Both the position numbers and the translations under genes were made by a program. The notes beneath the pieces were generated by a model that saw only the letters and a list, made by a program, of their open reading frames with translations, had not been told where the DNA came from and searched no databases. Of a stretch of 64,000 nt of DNA, positions 1 through 12,218 are shown in pieces. The DNA is from Pseudomonas sp. GD04019 (GTDB lineage: Bacteria; Pseudomonadota; Gammaproteobacteria; Pseudomonadales; Pseudomonadaceae). Every line of letters begins with the position of its first letter. Position 1 is the stretch's first letter. The stretch lies in assembly GCF_029837695.1 (NCBI RefSeq), contig NZ_JAOEEA010000005.1, positions 62,001-126,000 on the forward strand, given 5' to 3'.

Positions 1-51
1 CTCGACACCTGACTCGCTCCGGCAGGGCGCGCCCGGCGCCCTGGCCGCCTC

Positions 52-1743
52 TTACACGCCAATCGCCGCCGGCAACACGCCCGCGCTCATGGTGCCCCAG
101 CGGCGCCCGCCGACCATGAGGGGCACGTACATCACGAAGATCACCGTCGTGGTGCCCGGCAGCACGAAGGTTCCCATGCTCACATGGCTGCACTTGCGCA
201 TGTTCTCGTGCTCCACCGCCGAGCCGAAGAAGCGCAGGTGCGTGCTCTTCGCCGCGTCGATGGCCGGATCGCCGCAGGGTTCCTGCGACGCCGCGCTGCG
301 GGCGGCTGCCAGGTAGCCACGGTCGTTGACCGGGGCGACGTAAAGCACGCCGTCCTTGCCGCCGGTATCCCACTGGTCCAGCAGAGGCTGGATCTGCCGG
401 CGATAGGGCTCCGCCCAGCTCACGTTGTGCTTGGGCGGGTTGCTGTTGGCGATGGCCTGGTAGTTGTGATCGAACAGGTCGATGCCGGAGGCCTGCAGGG
501 CGTCCAGCCGAGTCTCGATATCGGCGCGCCTCAGCATGAGCATGTCGATGATCGCCTCCAGGCGACCGTGGCCCAGGCGGAAGCCACTGAGGTCCTGCAG
601 CAGCAGGTTGGCGCTGTCGCGGGTGCGGTCGGCCTGGGTGAAGCTCTGCTGCATGCAGGCGCTGATGGTCAGGCTGAAGTCGCGAATGCGGCTGCTGTGC
701 TGGTGCGTCTCGGCATTGGTCGCGGTCAGCTCCTCGAGGGCACTGCTGACCATCAGCAGGTCGTCGTTGGCGCGCTGGAAGTCCTCGACCATGGTGGCGA
801 ACTGGTCGGCGGCAACGCCTACCGCCGCGCCTGCCGTGGTGCTCTGTTCGTGCATGTCCCGGGTCTGACGTTCGGCGCCGGACATGGCGCTGGCCATCTG
901 TTCCATCAGCTGCCCGATCTGCTGCGCCGCGCTGCCGACCTTGAGCGAGAGATTGCGTACCTCGTCGGCGACCACGGCGAAGCCACGGCCCTGCTCGCCG
1001 GCCCGCGCTGCCTCGATGGCGGCGTTGAGGGCGAGCATGTTGGTCTGCGCGGAAAAGTCCTGCACCGTGGTGAGGATCTCCCGCACCCGCGCGGAGGTAC
1101 TCTCCAACGCCGCGATATTGTGCTGGAAGCCGTCCATGGTCTGGCTGATCGCCTGCATGTGCCGGCAGGCGTCGCCGAGCTGGCTTTGTGACTGACGCGC
1201 CAGGTCCAGATTGCGGCTGTTCATTTCGGTGATGCCGCCGGTGCGCGCGGAAATGTCCTGCAGGGCGCCGGTGGTTTGCTCGCTGGCCTGGAAGATCAGT
1301 TCGGAGAGATTCTGCTGCTGAAGCGCGTCCTGCGCCGCGCGTTCCGATTGCAGGCGGCTGCCGGCCGAGGTGGCGGCGACCTGCAGGCTGTTCTGCTGCA
1401 GGCGCGCGATGTTGTCGCGCAGGCGTGCGGTCAGGCTCTGCAGGACCTGTGTGCTGCCATCCGGCGAATCCGTGGCGGCAGGCCCGGTGAGGTCGACCAG
1501 GCTGCCATTGATTGCAGCAAGGCGCTCGCTCAGTATGTTCACTCGTTGCGCCTTGTGCAGGCGCCAGCCGAGGATGAAGATCGGCAGCGCCATGGCCAGC
1601 GCGACCAGGCGCAGGCCGTTGTCCGCCTGGGTCAGCACCGCGGCGATCAGGAACAGCTGGCAGAACACCAGCAGCGGGTAGGCACCGGGAAGGGTTGAGC
1701 GGGCCGGCTCGGCCGGGACGGCAGCAATCTGATGGGCGGGCAT
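52..1743 (-). CDS. Methyl-accepting chemotaxis protein with no periplasmic domain and a C-terminal extra domain
   Basis: Chemoreceptor or MCP-type transducer of 563 aa. Two hydrophobic segments lie at about residues 21-40 and 44-62, separated by only a few residues, so there is no room for a periplasmic ligand-binding domain. A long coiled-coil region follows, with the conserved hairpin tip around 235-268 ([16 protein letters not shown], then [10 protein letters not shown]), which contacts CheA/CheW in this family. After the signalling domain, about 150 residues (410-563) form a separate globular-looking region with an H-Y-x-A start, a conserved-looking DRGYLAAAR stretch and two cysteines. 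I infer this soluble C-terminal part is the sensor. The ATG at 1743 is the first start in frame. It is transcribed away from the MOSC gene and is probably a single-gene unit. Ligand unknown. Confidence 0.9.
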   Translation of the reverse strand: MPAHQIAAVPAEPARSTLPGAYPLLVFCQLFLIAAVLTQADNGLRLVALAMALPIFILGWRLHKAQRVNILSERLAAINGSLVDLTGPAATDSPDGSTQVLQSLTARLRDNIARLQQNSLQVAATSAGSRLQSERAAQDALQQQNLSELIFQASEQTTGALQDISARTGGITEMNSRNLDLARQSQSQLGDACRHMQAISQTMDGFQHNIAALESTSARVREILTTVQDFSAQTNMLALNAAIEAARAGEQGRGFAVVADEVRNLSLKVGSAAQQIGQLMEQMASAMSGAERQTRDMHEQSTTAGAAVGVAADQFATMVEDFQRANDDLLMVSSALEELTATNAETHQHSSRIRDFSLTISACMQQSFTQADRTRDSANLLLQDLSGFRLGHGRLEAIIDMLMLRRADIETRLDALQASGIDLFDHNYQAIANSNPPKHNVSWAEPYRRQIQPLLDQWDTGGKDGVLYVAPVNDRGYLAAARSAASQEPCGDPAIDAAKSTHLRFFGSAVEHENMRKCSHVSMGTFVLPGTTTVIFVMYVPLMVGGRRWGTMSAGVLPAAIGV

Positions 1744-1825
1744 GAGTACACCTGCAGCACTGTTATTGGTTTTATGTGGCTTGAACTCGCGCGGGCATGG
1801 TTACAAATAGTGTGACGCCGAGCAC

Positions 1826-1851
1826 ATCGCTCCTTCGGTTGAACGAGCGAT
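1826..1851. promoter_or_regulatory. Inverted repeat in the MCP/MOSC divergent intergenic region
   Basis: ATCGCTC at 1826-1832 and GAGCGAT at 1845-1851 form a 7-bp inverted repeat with a 12-nt spacer, followed a few bases on by a T-rich run (TTTTTTCC). It sits just before the MOSC gene on the plus strand. It could be a leader hairpin or weak terminator for that gene, or an operator. No decisive evidence. Confidence 0.35.
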
Positions 1852-1879
1852 TAATCCTTTTTTCCTACGCGAGGCTTTC

Positions 1880-2683
1880 ATGCAGCTGTCCGCCCTGTAT
1901 CGCTATCCCCTCAAGTCCGCCCGCGGCGAAAGTCTGAGCAGTTCGCCGCTGGAGGTGCTTGGCCTGCGCGGCGACCGCCGCTGGATGCTGGTGGAGCCGG
2001 AGAGCGGGCGCTTCCTCACCCAGCGCCTGTTGCCGCAGATGAGCCAACTGAGCGCGCTGTACAACGCCGAGGGCGGCCTGAGCCTGAGTGCGCCGGGCTT
2101 TGACGGCATCGAGGTGGCGCTGCCCGACCCGGAAGCCGATCTGCGTGGCGTCACCGTGTGGCGCGACAGCCTGCGCGTGCCGGATGCAGGCGATGCGGCG
2201 GCCGAATGGCTGAGCGCCTTTATCGGCCGGCCCTGCCGACTGGTGCAGGTGCCCGAGGCGCGGGCGCGGCAGGTCGACACCGGCTACGCCCAGCCCGGTG
2301 ACAGGGTGGCGTTTTCCGACGGTTTCCCGTTGCTGCTGATCGGCCAGGCGTCCCTGGATGATCTGTCCGCGCGGGTCGGGCGGCCGCTGGAGATGCTGCG
2401 TTTCCGTCCCAATCTGGTGATCGAGGGCAGTGCGCCCTACGCCGAAGACAGCTGGAAGCGCATCCGCATCGGCGAGCTGGAGTTCGAGGTGGCCAAGGGC
2501 TGCAGCCGCTGCATCCTCACCACCATCGACCCGCAGACCGGTGAGCGCAACGCCGACCGCGAGCCGCTGACCACCCTGAAGACCTACCGCGAGCGTAACG
2601 GCGAGGTGTACTTCGGGCAGAACCTACTGCCGCGTGGGGTGGGTGAGCTGCGCGTGGGCATGCCGGTGGCAGTGCTGGAGTAG
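1880..2683 (+). CDS. MOSC domain-containing protein (YcbX-like)
   Basis: 267-aa protein with the YcbX layout: an N-terminal MOSC beta-barrel domain (opening LYRYPLKSARGE) followed by the MOSC sulfurase C-terminal domain. The segment around residues 205-235 contains KGCSRCILTTIDPQTGE, with the conserved cysteine of molybdenum-cofactor-binding MOSC proteins. In this family the protein binds Moco and helps reduce N-hydroxylated base analogues; that role is inferred, not shown here. There is no 2Fe-2S ferredoxin tail, which is present in E. coli YcbX, so the electron donor would be a separate protein. The ATG at 1880 is preceded by GCGAGG at suitable spacing. Confidence 0.88.
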   Translation: MQLSALYRYPLKSARGESLSSSPLEVLGLRGDRRWMLVEPESGRFLTQRLLPQMSQLSALYNAEGGLSLSAPGFDGIEVALPDPEADLRGVTVWRDSLRVPDAGDAAAEWLSAFIGRPCRLVQVPEARARQVDTGYAQPGDRVAFSDGFPLLLIGQASLDDLSARVGRPLEMLRFRPNLVIEGSAPYAEDSWKRIRIGELEFEVAKGCSRCILTTIDPQTGERNADREPLTTLKTYRERNGEVYFGQNLLPRGVGELRVGMPVAVLE

Positions 2684-2688
2684 CTGGC

Positions 2689-2749
2689 GTAGCCCGGAGG
2701 TAATCCGGGAAGTCGTGAGGAGATTATTCCCGGATTGCATCCGGGCTAC
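2689..2749. repeat. REP-like inverted repeat
   Basis: Two 23-nt arms, 2689-2711 (GTAGCCCGGAGGTAATCCGG...) and 2727-2749 (...CGGATTGCATCCGGGCTAC), are inverted copies with two mismatches around a 15-nt loop. The GTAGCCCGGAT..AATCCGGG pattern is a widespread extragenic palindrome in Pseudomonas-type genomes. It lies between convergent genes. Confidence 0.8.
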
Positions 2750-2751
2750 AG

Positions 2752-2778
2752 CAAACGGGCGCCCGAGGCGCCCGTTTG
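2752..2778. terminator. Convergent terminator hairpin between MOSC gene and slt
   Basis: CAAACGGGCGCC-CGA-GGCGCCCGTTTG, a perfect 12-bp stem with a 3-nt loop, immediately beyond the stop codon of slt (minus strand) and after the REP-like element on the plus strand. Usable in both directions. Confidence 0.8.
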
Positions 2779-2783
2779 CATTT

Positions 2784-4712
2784 TCACTGGTCGTCGAAGA
2801 AACGTTCGTGCCAGTCCACCAGCGGCTGCGGCGCGCCGAGCTTCTGGCCGTAGATCACCGAGTAGGACAGCACGTTCTGCACGTACTGGCGGGTCTCGTC
2901 GAACGGGATGTTCTCCACCCATACGTCGAAGGCCAGGTGGTCGGCACCTTTCAGCCACTGGCGCACGCGACCGGGGCCGGCGTTGTAAGCGGCGGAGGCG
3001 AGCACCCGGTTGCCGTTGAACTGGCCGTGCACCTGGCTCAGGTAGGCGGCGCCGAGCTGGATGTTCTTCTCTGGCACCAGGGCCTGCTGCGGGTTGGCCA
3101 GGGGGATGCCGAACTTGCGCGCGGTTTCCTTGGCGGTGCCCGGCATCAGCTGCATCAGGCCCATGGCGCCGACCGGCGAGCGGGCGTCGGCCATGAATGC
3201 GCTCTCCTGGCGGGTGATGGCGAACACCCAGCTGGAGTGCAGGCCGCGCAGCTTGGCCTGCTGGGTCAGGCTGCTCTTGTGCGCCATGGGGAAGCGGATA
3301 TCCAGGTCGTCCCAGTACTTGGCCTGGCTGATGGTGCGAATGGCCGGGAAGTACCACTGCTTGTCGTAGGCCAGCTTGGCCTGGGCCACCAGCTCCTCGC
3401 GGCTGAACAGGCGGCTGACGTGGTACCACTCGCGGCGGCCGTCGACGATCTGGCCGCGGTCGTGGAATTCCAGGGCGCGACGGATGCCGGCGGTGTTGCG
3501 CACCTTCTGCACCAGTTGCGGATCGAGGGCCATCGGCTTGTTGTTCAGGCTGTAGGGTGCCTGGATGCGGTCGGCGGCGAGGAAGCCGTAGAAATCGCGC
3601 TCCTTGGCCAGCGGCTGGTACAGGGCGAGGGCCTGTTGGTCCTGGGGCTGGGCCAGTTGCAGGCTGCGCGCGTGCCAGTAGCGCCAGCGGCTGGTGGTGG
3701 CCAGGTCCGCCGGCAGGCGGCTGGTCAACTGGTAGGCCTCGTCCCAGCGGCCATGGCGCAGCAGCAGGCGGGCGCGCCATTCGGACACGGTGTTGTCGCG
3801 CAGTTCCGGATCGTACTGGGCCATGATCTGCAGGGCGCGCACGTCGAAACGCTTGGCCAGGGTCAGGCCGATCTCGCGGGCGATGGCGACCTTCTCTTCG
3901 GCGGAGAACGGCAGCTTGCCGGCGTAGACCTCGAGCAGGCTCAGGGCCTTCTCCGGATCCTGGCGGGCCAGGCGGCGCAGGCCGAGGCCGGCGGCGTCGG
4001 CCATGTGGCGGTCGGCGGGGGCGAAGCGGGCGGTCTGGCTCATCATCTGCGGCTTCTGCGCCGCTTCGATCATCAGCTGGCCCTGCTTACCGTAGGTCGG
4101 CAGGCCCTTCACCAGATAGCTGGCCAGGCCATAGTTACGAGCCTCGGCGGCCAGCTTGGCGCGCTTCCAGCGATTCTCCTCGGTGAGCTGGCCATCGGCG
4201 CGCCACAGGCTGAACAGGGTGTCGCAGGCCTCGGGCTGGGACTTGCCCATCAGCCACAGCTTTTCCGCGGCGGCGCGCGCCTCGGCCTTCATGCCCTGCT
4301 TGTACAGGTACTGGCCGTACAGGCAGTCCAGTTCGGTGAAGTTGAGCTTGGGGTCGTAGTAGTTGGCGAAGGTCTGCCACTCGCCGCGCTCGGTCAGCCA
4401 GCGCAGCCAGCGCAGTTTCATCCAGCCGGCCTGGGGCAGGTCGCCATGCTCGGTGAGGAAGGCTTCGATCTCGTCGTTGCTGGCCCACTTCAGGCGAGCG
4501 GTCAGCTCGTCATAGGCCAGGTAGGGCGTCAGCGGATAGTCGCGCAGGGCATTGGCATAGCGCAGGTATGGTCCCTTGTCGCCCTTGGCCAGGGCGCGCT
4601 TGGCCTCGTCGTACATCTGCCGCTGCTGGGCCAGGCTGGCGGCCTGGACGCTGGACAGGCCGAGGGCGCAGGAAAGGATCGTGGAAAGCAGGCAGAACAG
4701 AGGGCGGCGCAT
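2784..4712 (-). CDS. slt: Soluble lytic murein transglycosylase
   Basis: Periplasmic lytic transglycosylase of the Slt70 family, 642 aa from the ATG at 4712, which gives a clean signal peptide (MRRPLFCLLSTILSCALG..., likely cut after ..VQA). A longer reading frame upstream would bury this signal, so I reject it. A long helical ring region is followed by the linker and the GEWL-like catalytic domain near the C-terminus, with RQESAF (catalytic Glu about residue 503), SPVGAMGLMQLMPGTA and AYNAGPGRV. It cleaves the MurNAc-GlcNAc bond to form 1,6-anhydro-muropeptides, the substrates recycled by NagZ, encoded further along. Convergent with the MOSC gene and divergent from the ABC-F gene. Confidence 0.95.
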   Translation of the reverse strand: MRRPLFCLLSTILSCALGLSSVQAASLAQQRQMYDEAKRALAKGDKGPYLRYANALRDYPLTPYLAYDELTARLKWASNDEIEAFLTEHGDLPQAGWMKLRWLRWLTERGEWQTFANYYDPKLNFTELDCLYGQYLYKQGMKAEARAAAEKLWLMGKSQPEACDTLFSLWRADGQLTEENRWKRAKLAAEARNYGLASYLVKGLPTYGKQGQLMIEAAQKPQMMSQTARFAPADRHMADAAGLGLRRLARQDPEKALSLLEVYAGKLPFSAEEKVAIAREIGLTLAKRFDVRALQIMAQYDPELRDNTVSEWRARLLLRHGRWDEAYQLTSRLPADLATTSRWRYWHARSLQLAQPQDQQALALYQPLAKERDFYGFLAADRIQAPYSLNNKPMALDPQLVQKVRNTAGIRRALEFHDRGQIVDGRREWYHVSRLFSREELVAQAKLAYDKQWYFPAIRTISQAKYWDDLDIRFPMAHKSSLTQQAKLRGLHSSWVFAITRQESAFMADARSPVGAMGLMQLMPGTAKETARKFGIPLANPQQALVPEKNIQLGAAYLSQVHGQFNGNRVLASAAYNAGPGRVRQWLKGADHLAFDVWVENIPFDETRQYVQNVLSYSVIYGQKLGAPQPLVDWHERFFDDQ

Positions 4713-4881
4713 GACACATCCGGGCAGAAGTAACGAGATGGAGCGGGGTGCTTCCAAAAATGCGCCTAGCTTAGCTTGTTGCGCGTGGCACGAGAATGCC
4801 GCGGGCGCGTGCGACAAATGCGCCGGCATTGGGCCAGCGCAACTCGGTTAGAATGCGCGCCTGTTTTCCAAGGTGGTAGCC

Positions 4882-6798
4882 ATGACCCTGCTCAAGTTTT
4901 CCGACGTTTCCCTGGCCTACGGCGCCATGCCCCTGCTGGACAAGGTGTCCTGGCAGATCGCCCGGGGGGAGCGGGTGTGCATCATCGGCCGCAACGGCAC
5001 CGGCAAGTCGAGCATGCTGCGCCTGGTCAAGGGCGACCAGATGCCCGACGACGGCGAGATTTGGCGCGCCCCGGCGCTGAAGATCGGTGAACTGCCGCAG
5101 GAGCTGCCGCGTGCCGACGAACGGACCGTGTTCGACGTGGTCGCCGAGGGTCTGGCCGGCGTCGGCGAGCTGCTCGCGCGCTATCACCACCTGAGCCAGA
5201 ACATCCACAACGACGAAGACCTCAACCAGCTGATGCATGTGCAGCAGGAGCTGGAGGCGAAGGATGGCTGGCGCCTGCAGCAGCTGGTGGACAGCACCCT
5301 GAGCCGCCTGCAGCTGCCGGCGGACAAGACCCTGGCCGAGCTGTCCGGTGGCTGGCGTCGTCGCGTGCTGCTGGCCCAGGCCCTGGTCTCCGAGCCGGAC
5401 CTGCTGCTGCTGGACGAGCCGACCAACCACCTGGACATCGGCGCCATCGCCTGGCTGGAAGAGGCGCTGAAGGACTTCGGCGGCGCCGTGCTGTTCATCA
5501 CCCACGACCGTTCCTTCCTGCAGAACCTGGCCACGCGCATCCTCGAACTGGACCGCGGCGGGCTGATCGACTGGAACGGCGACTACGCCAGCTTCCTGGT
5601 GCACAAGGAGCAGCAGCTGGCCGCCGAGGAAACCGCCAACGCGCTGTTCGACAAGCGTCTGGCCCAGGAGGAAGTGTGGATTCGCCAGGGCATCAAGGCC
5701 CGGCGTACCCGCAACGAAGGTCGCGTGCGTGCGCTCAAGGCCATGCGCATGGAGCGCAGCGAGCGGCGCGAGCGCCAGGGCAAGGCCAACATCCAGCTGG
5801 AGTCGGCGGAGAAGTCCGGCAAGCAGGTGATAGTGGCGGAAAATGTCAGTTTTGCGCACGCAGGGGGACCTGCGCTGATCAGCGACTGCTCGCTGGTGCT
5901 GCAGCGCGGCGACCGCATCGGCCTGCTCGGGGCCAATGGCACCGGCAAGACCACCCTGCTCAAACTGCTGCTTGGCGACCTGCAGCCAAATAGTGGCACG
6001 ATAGTGGCAGGTACCAAGTTGGAAGTGGCGTATTTCGATCAGCTGCGCCATCAGCTGGAACCGGAAAAGACGGTGATCGACAACGTCGCAGAGGGGCGCG
6101 ACTTCATCATTATCGATGGCCAGAGTCGCCACGTGCTGAGCTATCTCGGGGATTTCCTGTTCAGTCCGCAGCGTGCACGCACGCCGGTCAAGGCATTGTC
6201 CGGAGGGGAGAGGGCGCGCCTGTTGCTGGCTAAGCTGTTCAGCAAGCCGGCCAACCTGCTGGTGCTGGACGAACCGACCAACGATCTGGACGTGGAAACC
6301 CTTGAGCTGCTCGAAGAGGTCCTGCTGAATTTCCCCGGCACCGTGCTGATGGTCAGCCACGACCGGGCCTTCCTCGACAACGTGGTGACCAGCACGCTGG
6401 TCTTCGAAGGCGCGGGCAGGGTGCGTGAGTACGTGGGCGGCTACCAGGACTGGTTGCGCCAGGGCGGCTCGCCACGCCTGCTGGGTGTTGGCGAGAGCAA
6501 ATCGGGTAAAGCGGAACTGAGCGCAGTGGCACCCGCTGCGCCGGTGAAGGAAACAGTGAAAGAGGCGGCTCCGGCCGCCGCGAAGAAGCTCAGCTACAAG
6601 CTGCAGCGTGAGCTGGAGGCCATCCCCGGGCAGATCGACGCCCTGGAGGTCCAGCTGGCACAACTGCAGGCGCAGATCGCCGATCCGGCCTTCTACCAGC
6701 AGGCCCCGGCCATCACCGGCGCCGCCCTGGAACGCCTGCAGCGCCTACAAGAAGAACTGGACCAACTGCTGGAGCGTTGGGCCGAATTGGAAGCCTGA
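4882..6798 (+). CDS. uup: ABC-F family ATPase, Uup-like
   Basis: 638-aa duplicated ATP-binding protein without membrane segments, as expected for ABC-F proteins, which act at the ribosome or in DNA metabolism and not in transport. First ATPase: Walker A GRNGTGKSS, signature LSGGWRRR, Walker B LLLLDEPTNHLD. Second: GANGTGKTT, LSGGERAR, LLVLDEPTNDLD. An interdomain linker rich in Arg/Glu (RQGIKARRTRNEGR) lies between them, and a basic or Ala-rich linker plus a C-terminal coiled coil (about 560-638) is typical of Uup. The ATG at 4882 has AAGG upstream at good spacing; GTG 4873 in frame is less likely. Confidence 0.93.
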   Translation: MTLLKFSDVSLAYGAMPLLDKVSWQIARGERVCIIGRNGTGKSSMLRLVKGDQMPDDGEIWRAPALKIGELPQELPRADERTVFDVVAEGLAGVGELLARYHHLSQNIHNDEDLNQLMHVQQELEAKDGWRLQQLVDSTLSRLQLPADKTLAELSGGWRRRVLLAQALVSEPDLLLLDEPTNHLDIGAIAWLEEALKDFGGAVLFITHDRSFLQNLATRILELDRGGLIDWNGDYASFLVHKEQQLAAEETANALFDKRLAQEEVWIRQGIKARRTRNEGRVRALKAMRMERSERRERQGKANIQLESAEKSGKQVIVAENVSFAHAGGPALISDCSLVLQRGDRIGLLGANGTGKTTLLKLLLGDLQPNSGTIVAGTKLEVAYFDQLRHQLEPEKTVIDNVAEGRDFIIIDGQSRHVLSYLGDFLFSPQRARTPVKALSGGERARLLLAKLFSKPANLLVLDEPTNDLDVETLELLEEVLLNFPGTVLMVSHDRAFLDNVVTSTLVFEGAGRVREYVGGYQDWLRQGGSPRLLGVGESKSGKAELSAVAPAAPVKETVKEAAPAAAKKLSYKLQRELEAIPGQIDALEVQLAQLQAQIADPAFYQQAPAITGAALERLQRLQEELDQLLERWAELEA

Positions 6799-6818
6799 AA
6801 AGCCTGTCGGAGACATGC

Positions 6819-7505
6819 ATGGCGATTGAGTACCGCATCACCCTGGATGACAACCATCAGTTCAGCTACAGGATCGAGCTGGACCGTCAGTACGACCCCC
6901 AGGGTGCCGAGGCGACGCCGAAGTGGACGCGCCTGGAACACAATCAGTGCAGCAACTGCCCACTGAAGAAAGACGAGTTCAGCCGCTGCCCGGCGGCGGT
7001 CGACCTGCATAGGGTGATCGAGGACTTCCACGGCCTGCCGGCGATCAAGAAGGCCCAGGTCTGGGTGCGCACCCCGGAGCGTGAGTACAACAAGCAGGTC
7101 GGCCTGGAAGAGGGCTTGCGCTCGCTGCTCGGCGTGATCATGGCCACCAGCGCCTGCCCGGTGCTGGGCAAGCTCAAGCCGATGGCGCAGAACCACCTGC
7201 CGTTCGCCAGCAGCCAGGAATTCATCCTGCGCACCATCTCGCTGTACCTGACCCGGCAGTACTTCAACTACCGAGAGGGGCGTCGCGCGGATTGGGACCT
7301 GAAGGGCCTGGTCAAGCAGTTCCAGCAGCTGCAGCTGGTCAACCAGGCGTTCTGGCAGCGCATTCACGATGTCTGTGAAGGCGACTCCAACCTCAAGGCG
7401 TTCCTCACCTTCTTCTCCATGTCGTCGAGCATGACGGTGTCGCTGGAGACTCAGCTGCAGAAGATTCGCCCGCTGGTGATGAGCGCGGGCGACGTTCAGG
7501 AATAA
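6819..7505 (+). CDS. Conserved hypothetical protein with CxxC cluster
   Basis: 228-aa soluble protein that I do not recognise functionally; it appears to be a conserved Pseudomonas protein. No signal peptide or membrane span. Residues about 45-60 carry three cysteines in the pattern CSNCPLKKDEFSRC, which could bind a metal. The rest is predicted mostly helical. It begins 20 bp after uup, so it is probably co-transcribed with it. Start chosen at ATG 6819, giving MAIEYRITLDD, instead of the in-frame codon at 6777 inside uup. Confidence 0.85.
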   Translation: MAIEYRITLDDNHQFSYRIELDRQYDPQGAEATPKWTRLEHNQCSNCPLKKDEFSRCPAAVDLHRVIEDFHGLPAIKKAQVWVRTPEREYNKQVGLEEGLRSLLGVIMATSACPVLGKLKPMAQNHLPFASSQEFILRTISLYLTRQYFNYREGRRADWDLKGLVKQFQQLQLVNQAFWQRIHDVCEGDSNLKAFLTFFSMSSSMTVSLETQLQKIRPLVMSAGDVQE

Positions 7506-7511
7506 GTGACG

Positions 7512-7531
7512 GAGGCCCGTTGCCGGGCCTC
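7512..7531. terminator. Convergent terminator
   Basis: GAGGCCCG-TTGC-CGGGCCTC, an 8-bp perfect stem between the convergent stops of the CxxC protein gene and the universal stress protein gene, followed by GGTTT on the plus strand. Confidence 0.7.
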
Positions 7532-7534
7532 GGT

Positions 7535-7978
7535 TTACTCCTTGGGTTTTTTCAGGCGCACCGCCAGTACGTCGCACGGCGCACCGTGCAGTACATCGTT
7601 GGCGGTGGAGCCGAGGAGCAGGGCCAGGCCATGGCGGCCATGGCTACCGACCACGATCAGATCGCAACCCTGTTCCTCGGCCAGGCGGTGAATCTCCTGG
7701 CGTGGCTGGCCATAGGTCAGGTGGCGCTGTTCTTCACCCAGTTGCGGATAGCGGCCGGCGAAGCCCTCCAGGCGCTCGCGGGCCTGATCGAACTGCTGCT
7801 GTTGAAGCATCGACAGATCCATCGGCACGTCGCCACCGAAGGCCATGGCCATCGGCTCGACGACATGGACCAGCGAGGCCCTGGCACCGCCGCTGGCGGC
7901 GATGGCCAAGGCTCGCTCGGCTACCGGATGGCATTCCTCGGTCAGATCGACGGCGATCAGGATGTGCTGGTAGGGCAT
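7535..7978 (-). CDS. Universal stress protein (UspA family)
   Basis: 147-aa single-domain Usp. Starts with the typical first strand (MPYQHILIAVDLTEE) and ends with the ATP-binding type loop GSHGRHGLALLLGSTAN, matching G-2x-G-9x-G(S/T). It is therefore likely of the nucleotide-binding subgroup. Cytoplasmic stress-survival role by family. ATG at 7978 chosen because GGAGGAG lies just upstream in the minus sense; the upstream ATG at 7993 overlaps that ribosome binding site. Its close PAO1 counterpart lies in the same neighbourhood, as I recall. Confidence 0.93.
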   Translation of the reverse strand: MPYQHILIAVDLTEECHPVAERALAIAASGGARASLVHVVEPMAMAFGGDVPMDLSMLQQQQFDQARERLEGFAGRYPQLGEEQRHLTYGQPRQEIHRLAEEQGCDLIVVGSHGRHGLALLLGSTANDVLHGAPCDVLAVRLKKPKE

Positions 7979-8061
7979 CTGAGTCTCCTCCACTGAGTGG
8001 TCATGCTTGCAGTATGGCTTTGCTCACTTCATAACACAGGCTTTCCCTGCAAGTGATAGAT

Positions 8062-8499
8062 ATGACCTGGTGGATAGTGCTTTTACTCGTGGCCGCGGCG
8101 CTCAGTCCGCTGGTGTGGCTGCGTCCTTCACCGCGCCAGCGCGGGCAGATGGAGCTGCGCCTGGCCGCGCGGCGCCTGGGTTTGGGTATGCAGCTCAGCC
8201 AGCAGGAGTGGCCGCACTGGCTGACCGGGTCACCGCCGGGCAGCTGTGCGCAATATCACCGAGCTCGCCGTGCCGGCCGCGCTGACAGCTGGCTGTACTG
8301 GCAGGTCGCACCGGGGCAGTGGTGCAACCAGTGGCGCGAGCCCTGCACCGATGCGGTCATGCTCGAGCGTCTGCAAGGCTTGCCGGCCGATGTCTACAAG
8401 GTCGAGGCCGGGCCGCAGATGGTGGCGTTGTACTGGGGGGAGCGCGGTGGCGAAGAGGAGCTGCGGCGGGTTGCCGAGCTACTGGCGGCGGTGGCCTGA
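8062..8499 (+). CDS. Small hypothetical protein with N-terminal membrane anchor
   Basis: 145-aa protein of unknown function. Residues about 3-19 (WWIVLLLVAAALSPLVW) form one hydrophobic segment and the rest is soluble with many Trp and Arg, so it is probably an inner-membrane-anchored protein. Start ambiguous: GTG 8053 adds three residues; the ATG at 8062 is preferred although no strong Shine-Dalgarno is visible for either. Divergent from the usp gene and upstream of the fadBA leader. I see no domain that gives a function. Confidence 0.75.
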   Translation: MTWWIVLLLVAAALSPLVWLRPSPRQRGQMELRLAARRLGLGMQLSQQEWPHWLTGSPPGSCAQYHRARRAGRADSWLYWQVAPGQWCNQWREPCTDAVMLERLQGLPADVYKVEAGPQMVALYWGERGGEEELRRVAELLAAVA

Positions 8500-8846
8500 C
8501 TGCATCGTCCGCGGGCCTGCACCAACCGCTCTGGCGCCTGGGCTCAGGCGGCTTTTCTGAGCAATGCACCCATCTTCGGTCATTCTGTGACGTTGCACCC
8601 ATTCGGGGCGCCTGCGACGGGCAATTGACAATTGCCGGGTTTTCACTGAATGTACGCCCACCCAAATCAAACGGGCGTATGAATTGAGCGCTCTGCCCCT
8701 GGTGGCAGCGCCTTTACAGCCCGATTATCGCGTTGGTGGGTGTGCTGCACCGATTGGGACTATGCTCGACGGCCTGTGCCGCGGGTGCCCCAGGCAGGTT
8801 AGCTCCGACGTGTACAGTTCAGCTTCCATACCGTGGAGATCAGTTG
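8500..8846 (+). promoter_or_regulatory. fadBA upstream regulatory region
   Basis: 347 bp without a gene. It holds a perfect 17-bp palindrome GGCAATTGACAATTGCC (8620-8636), a 7-bp inverted repeat TACGCCC/GGGCGTA (8653-8659 and 8673-8679, spacer 13 containing a CAAAC half-site), and a direct repeat TGCACCCAT (8565-8573 and 8594-8602). In P. aeruginosa fadBA is repressed by PsrA; here I see only a CAAAC half-site and no full CAAAC-N4-GTTTG palindrome. I could not place a convincing sigma-70 promoter. Confidence 0.6.
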
Positions 8847-12200
<3,354 letters not shown>

Positions 12201-12218
12201 GCGCTCGACGATGCGAAG

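Noticed and set aside
52-1743. Seven plus-strand reading frames over the chemoreceptor gene
   Set aside because: The minus-strand frame shows the conserved MCP hairpin tip; the plus frames have no motifs.
2634-4733. 699-codon open frame antisense to slt
   Set aside because: Runs over the REP-like repeat, the terminator and slt; no recognisable domain.
4771-6663. 630-codon open frame antisense to the ABC-F gene
   Set aside because: Sense strand encodes a complete two-ATPase protein; antisense translation is Gln/His-rich noise.
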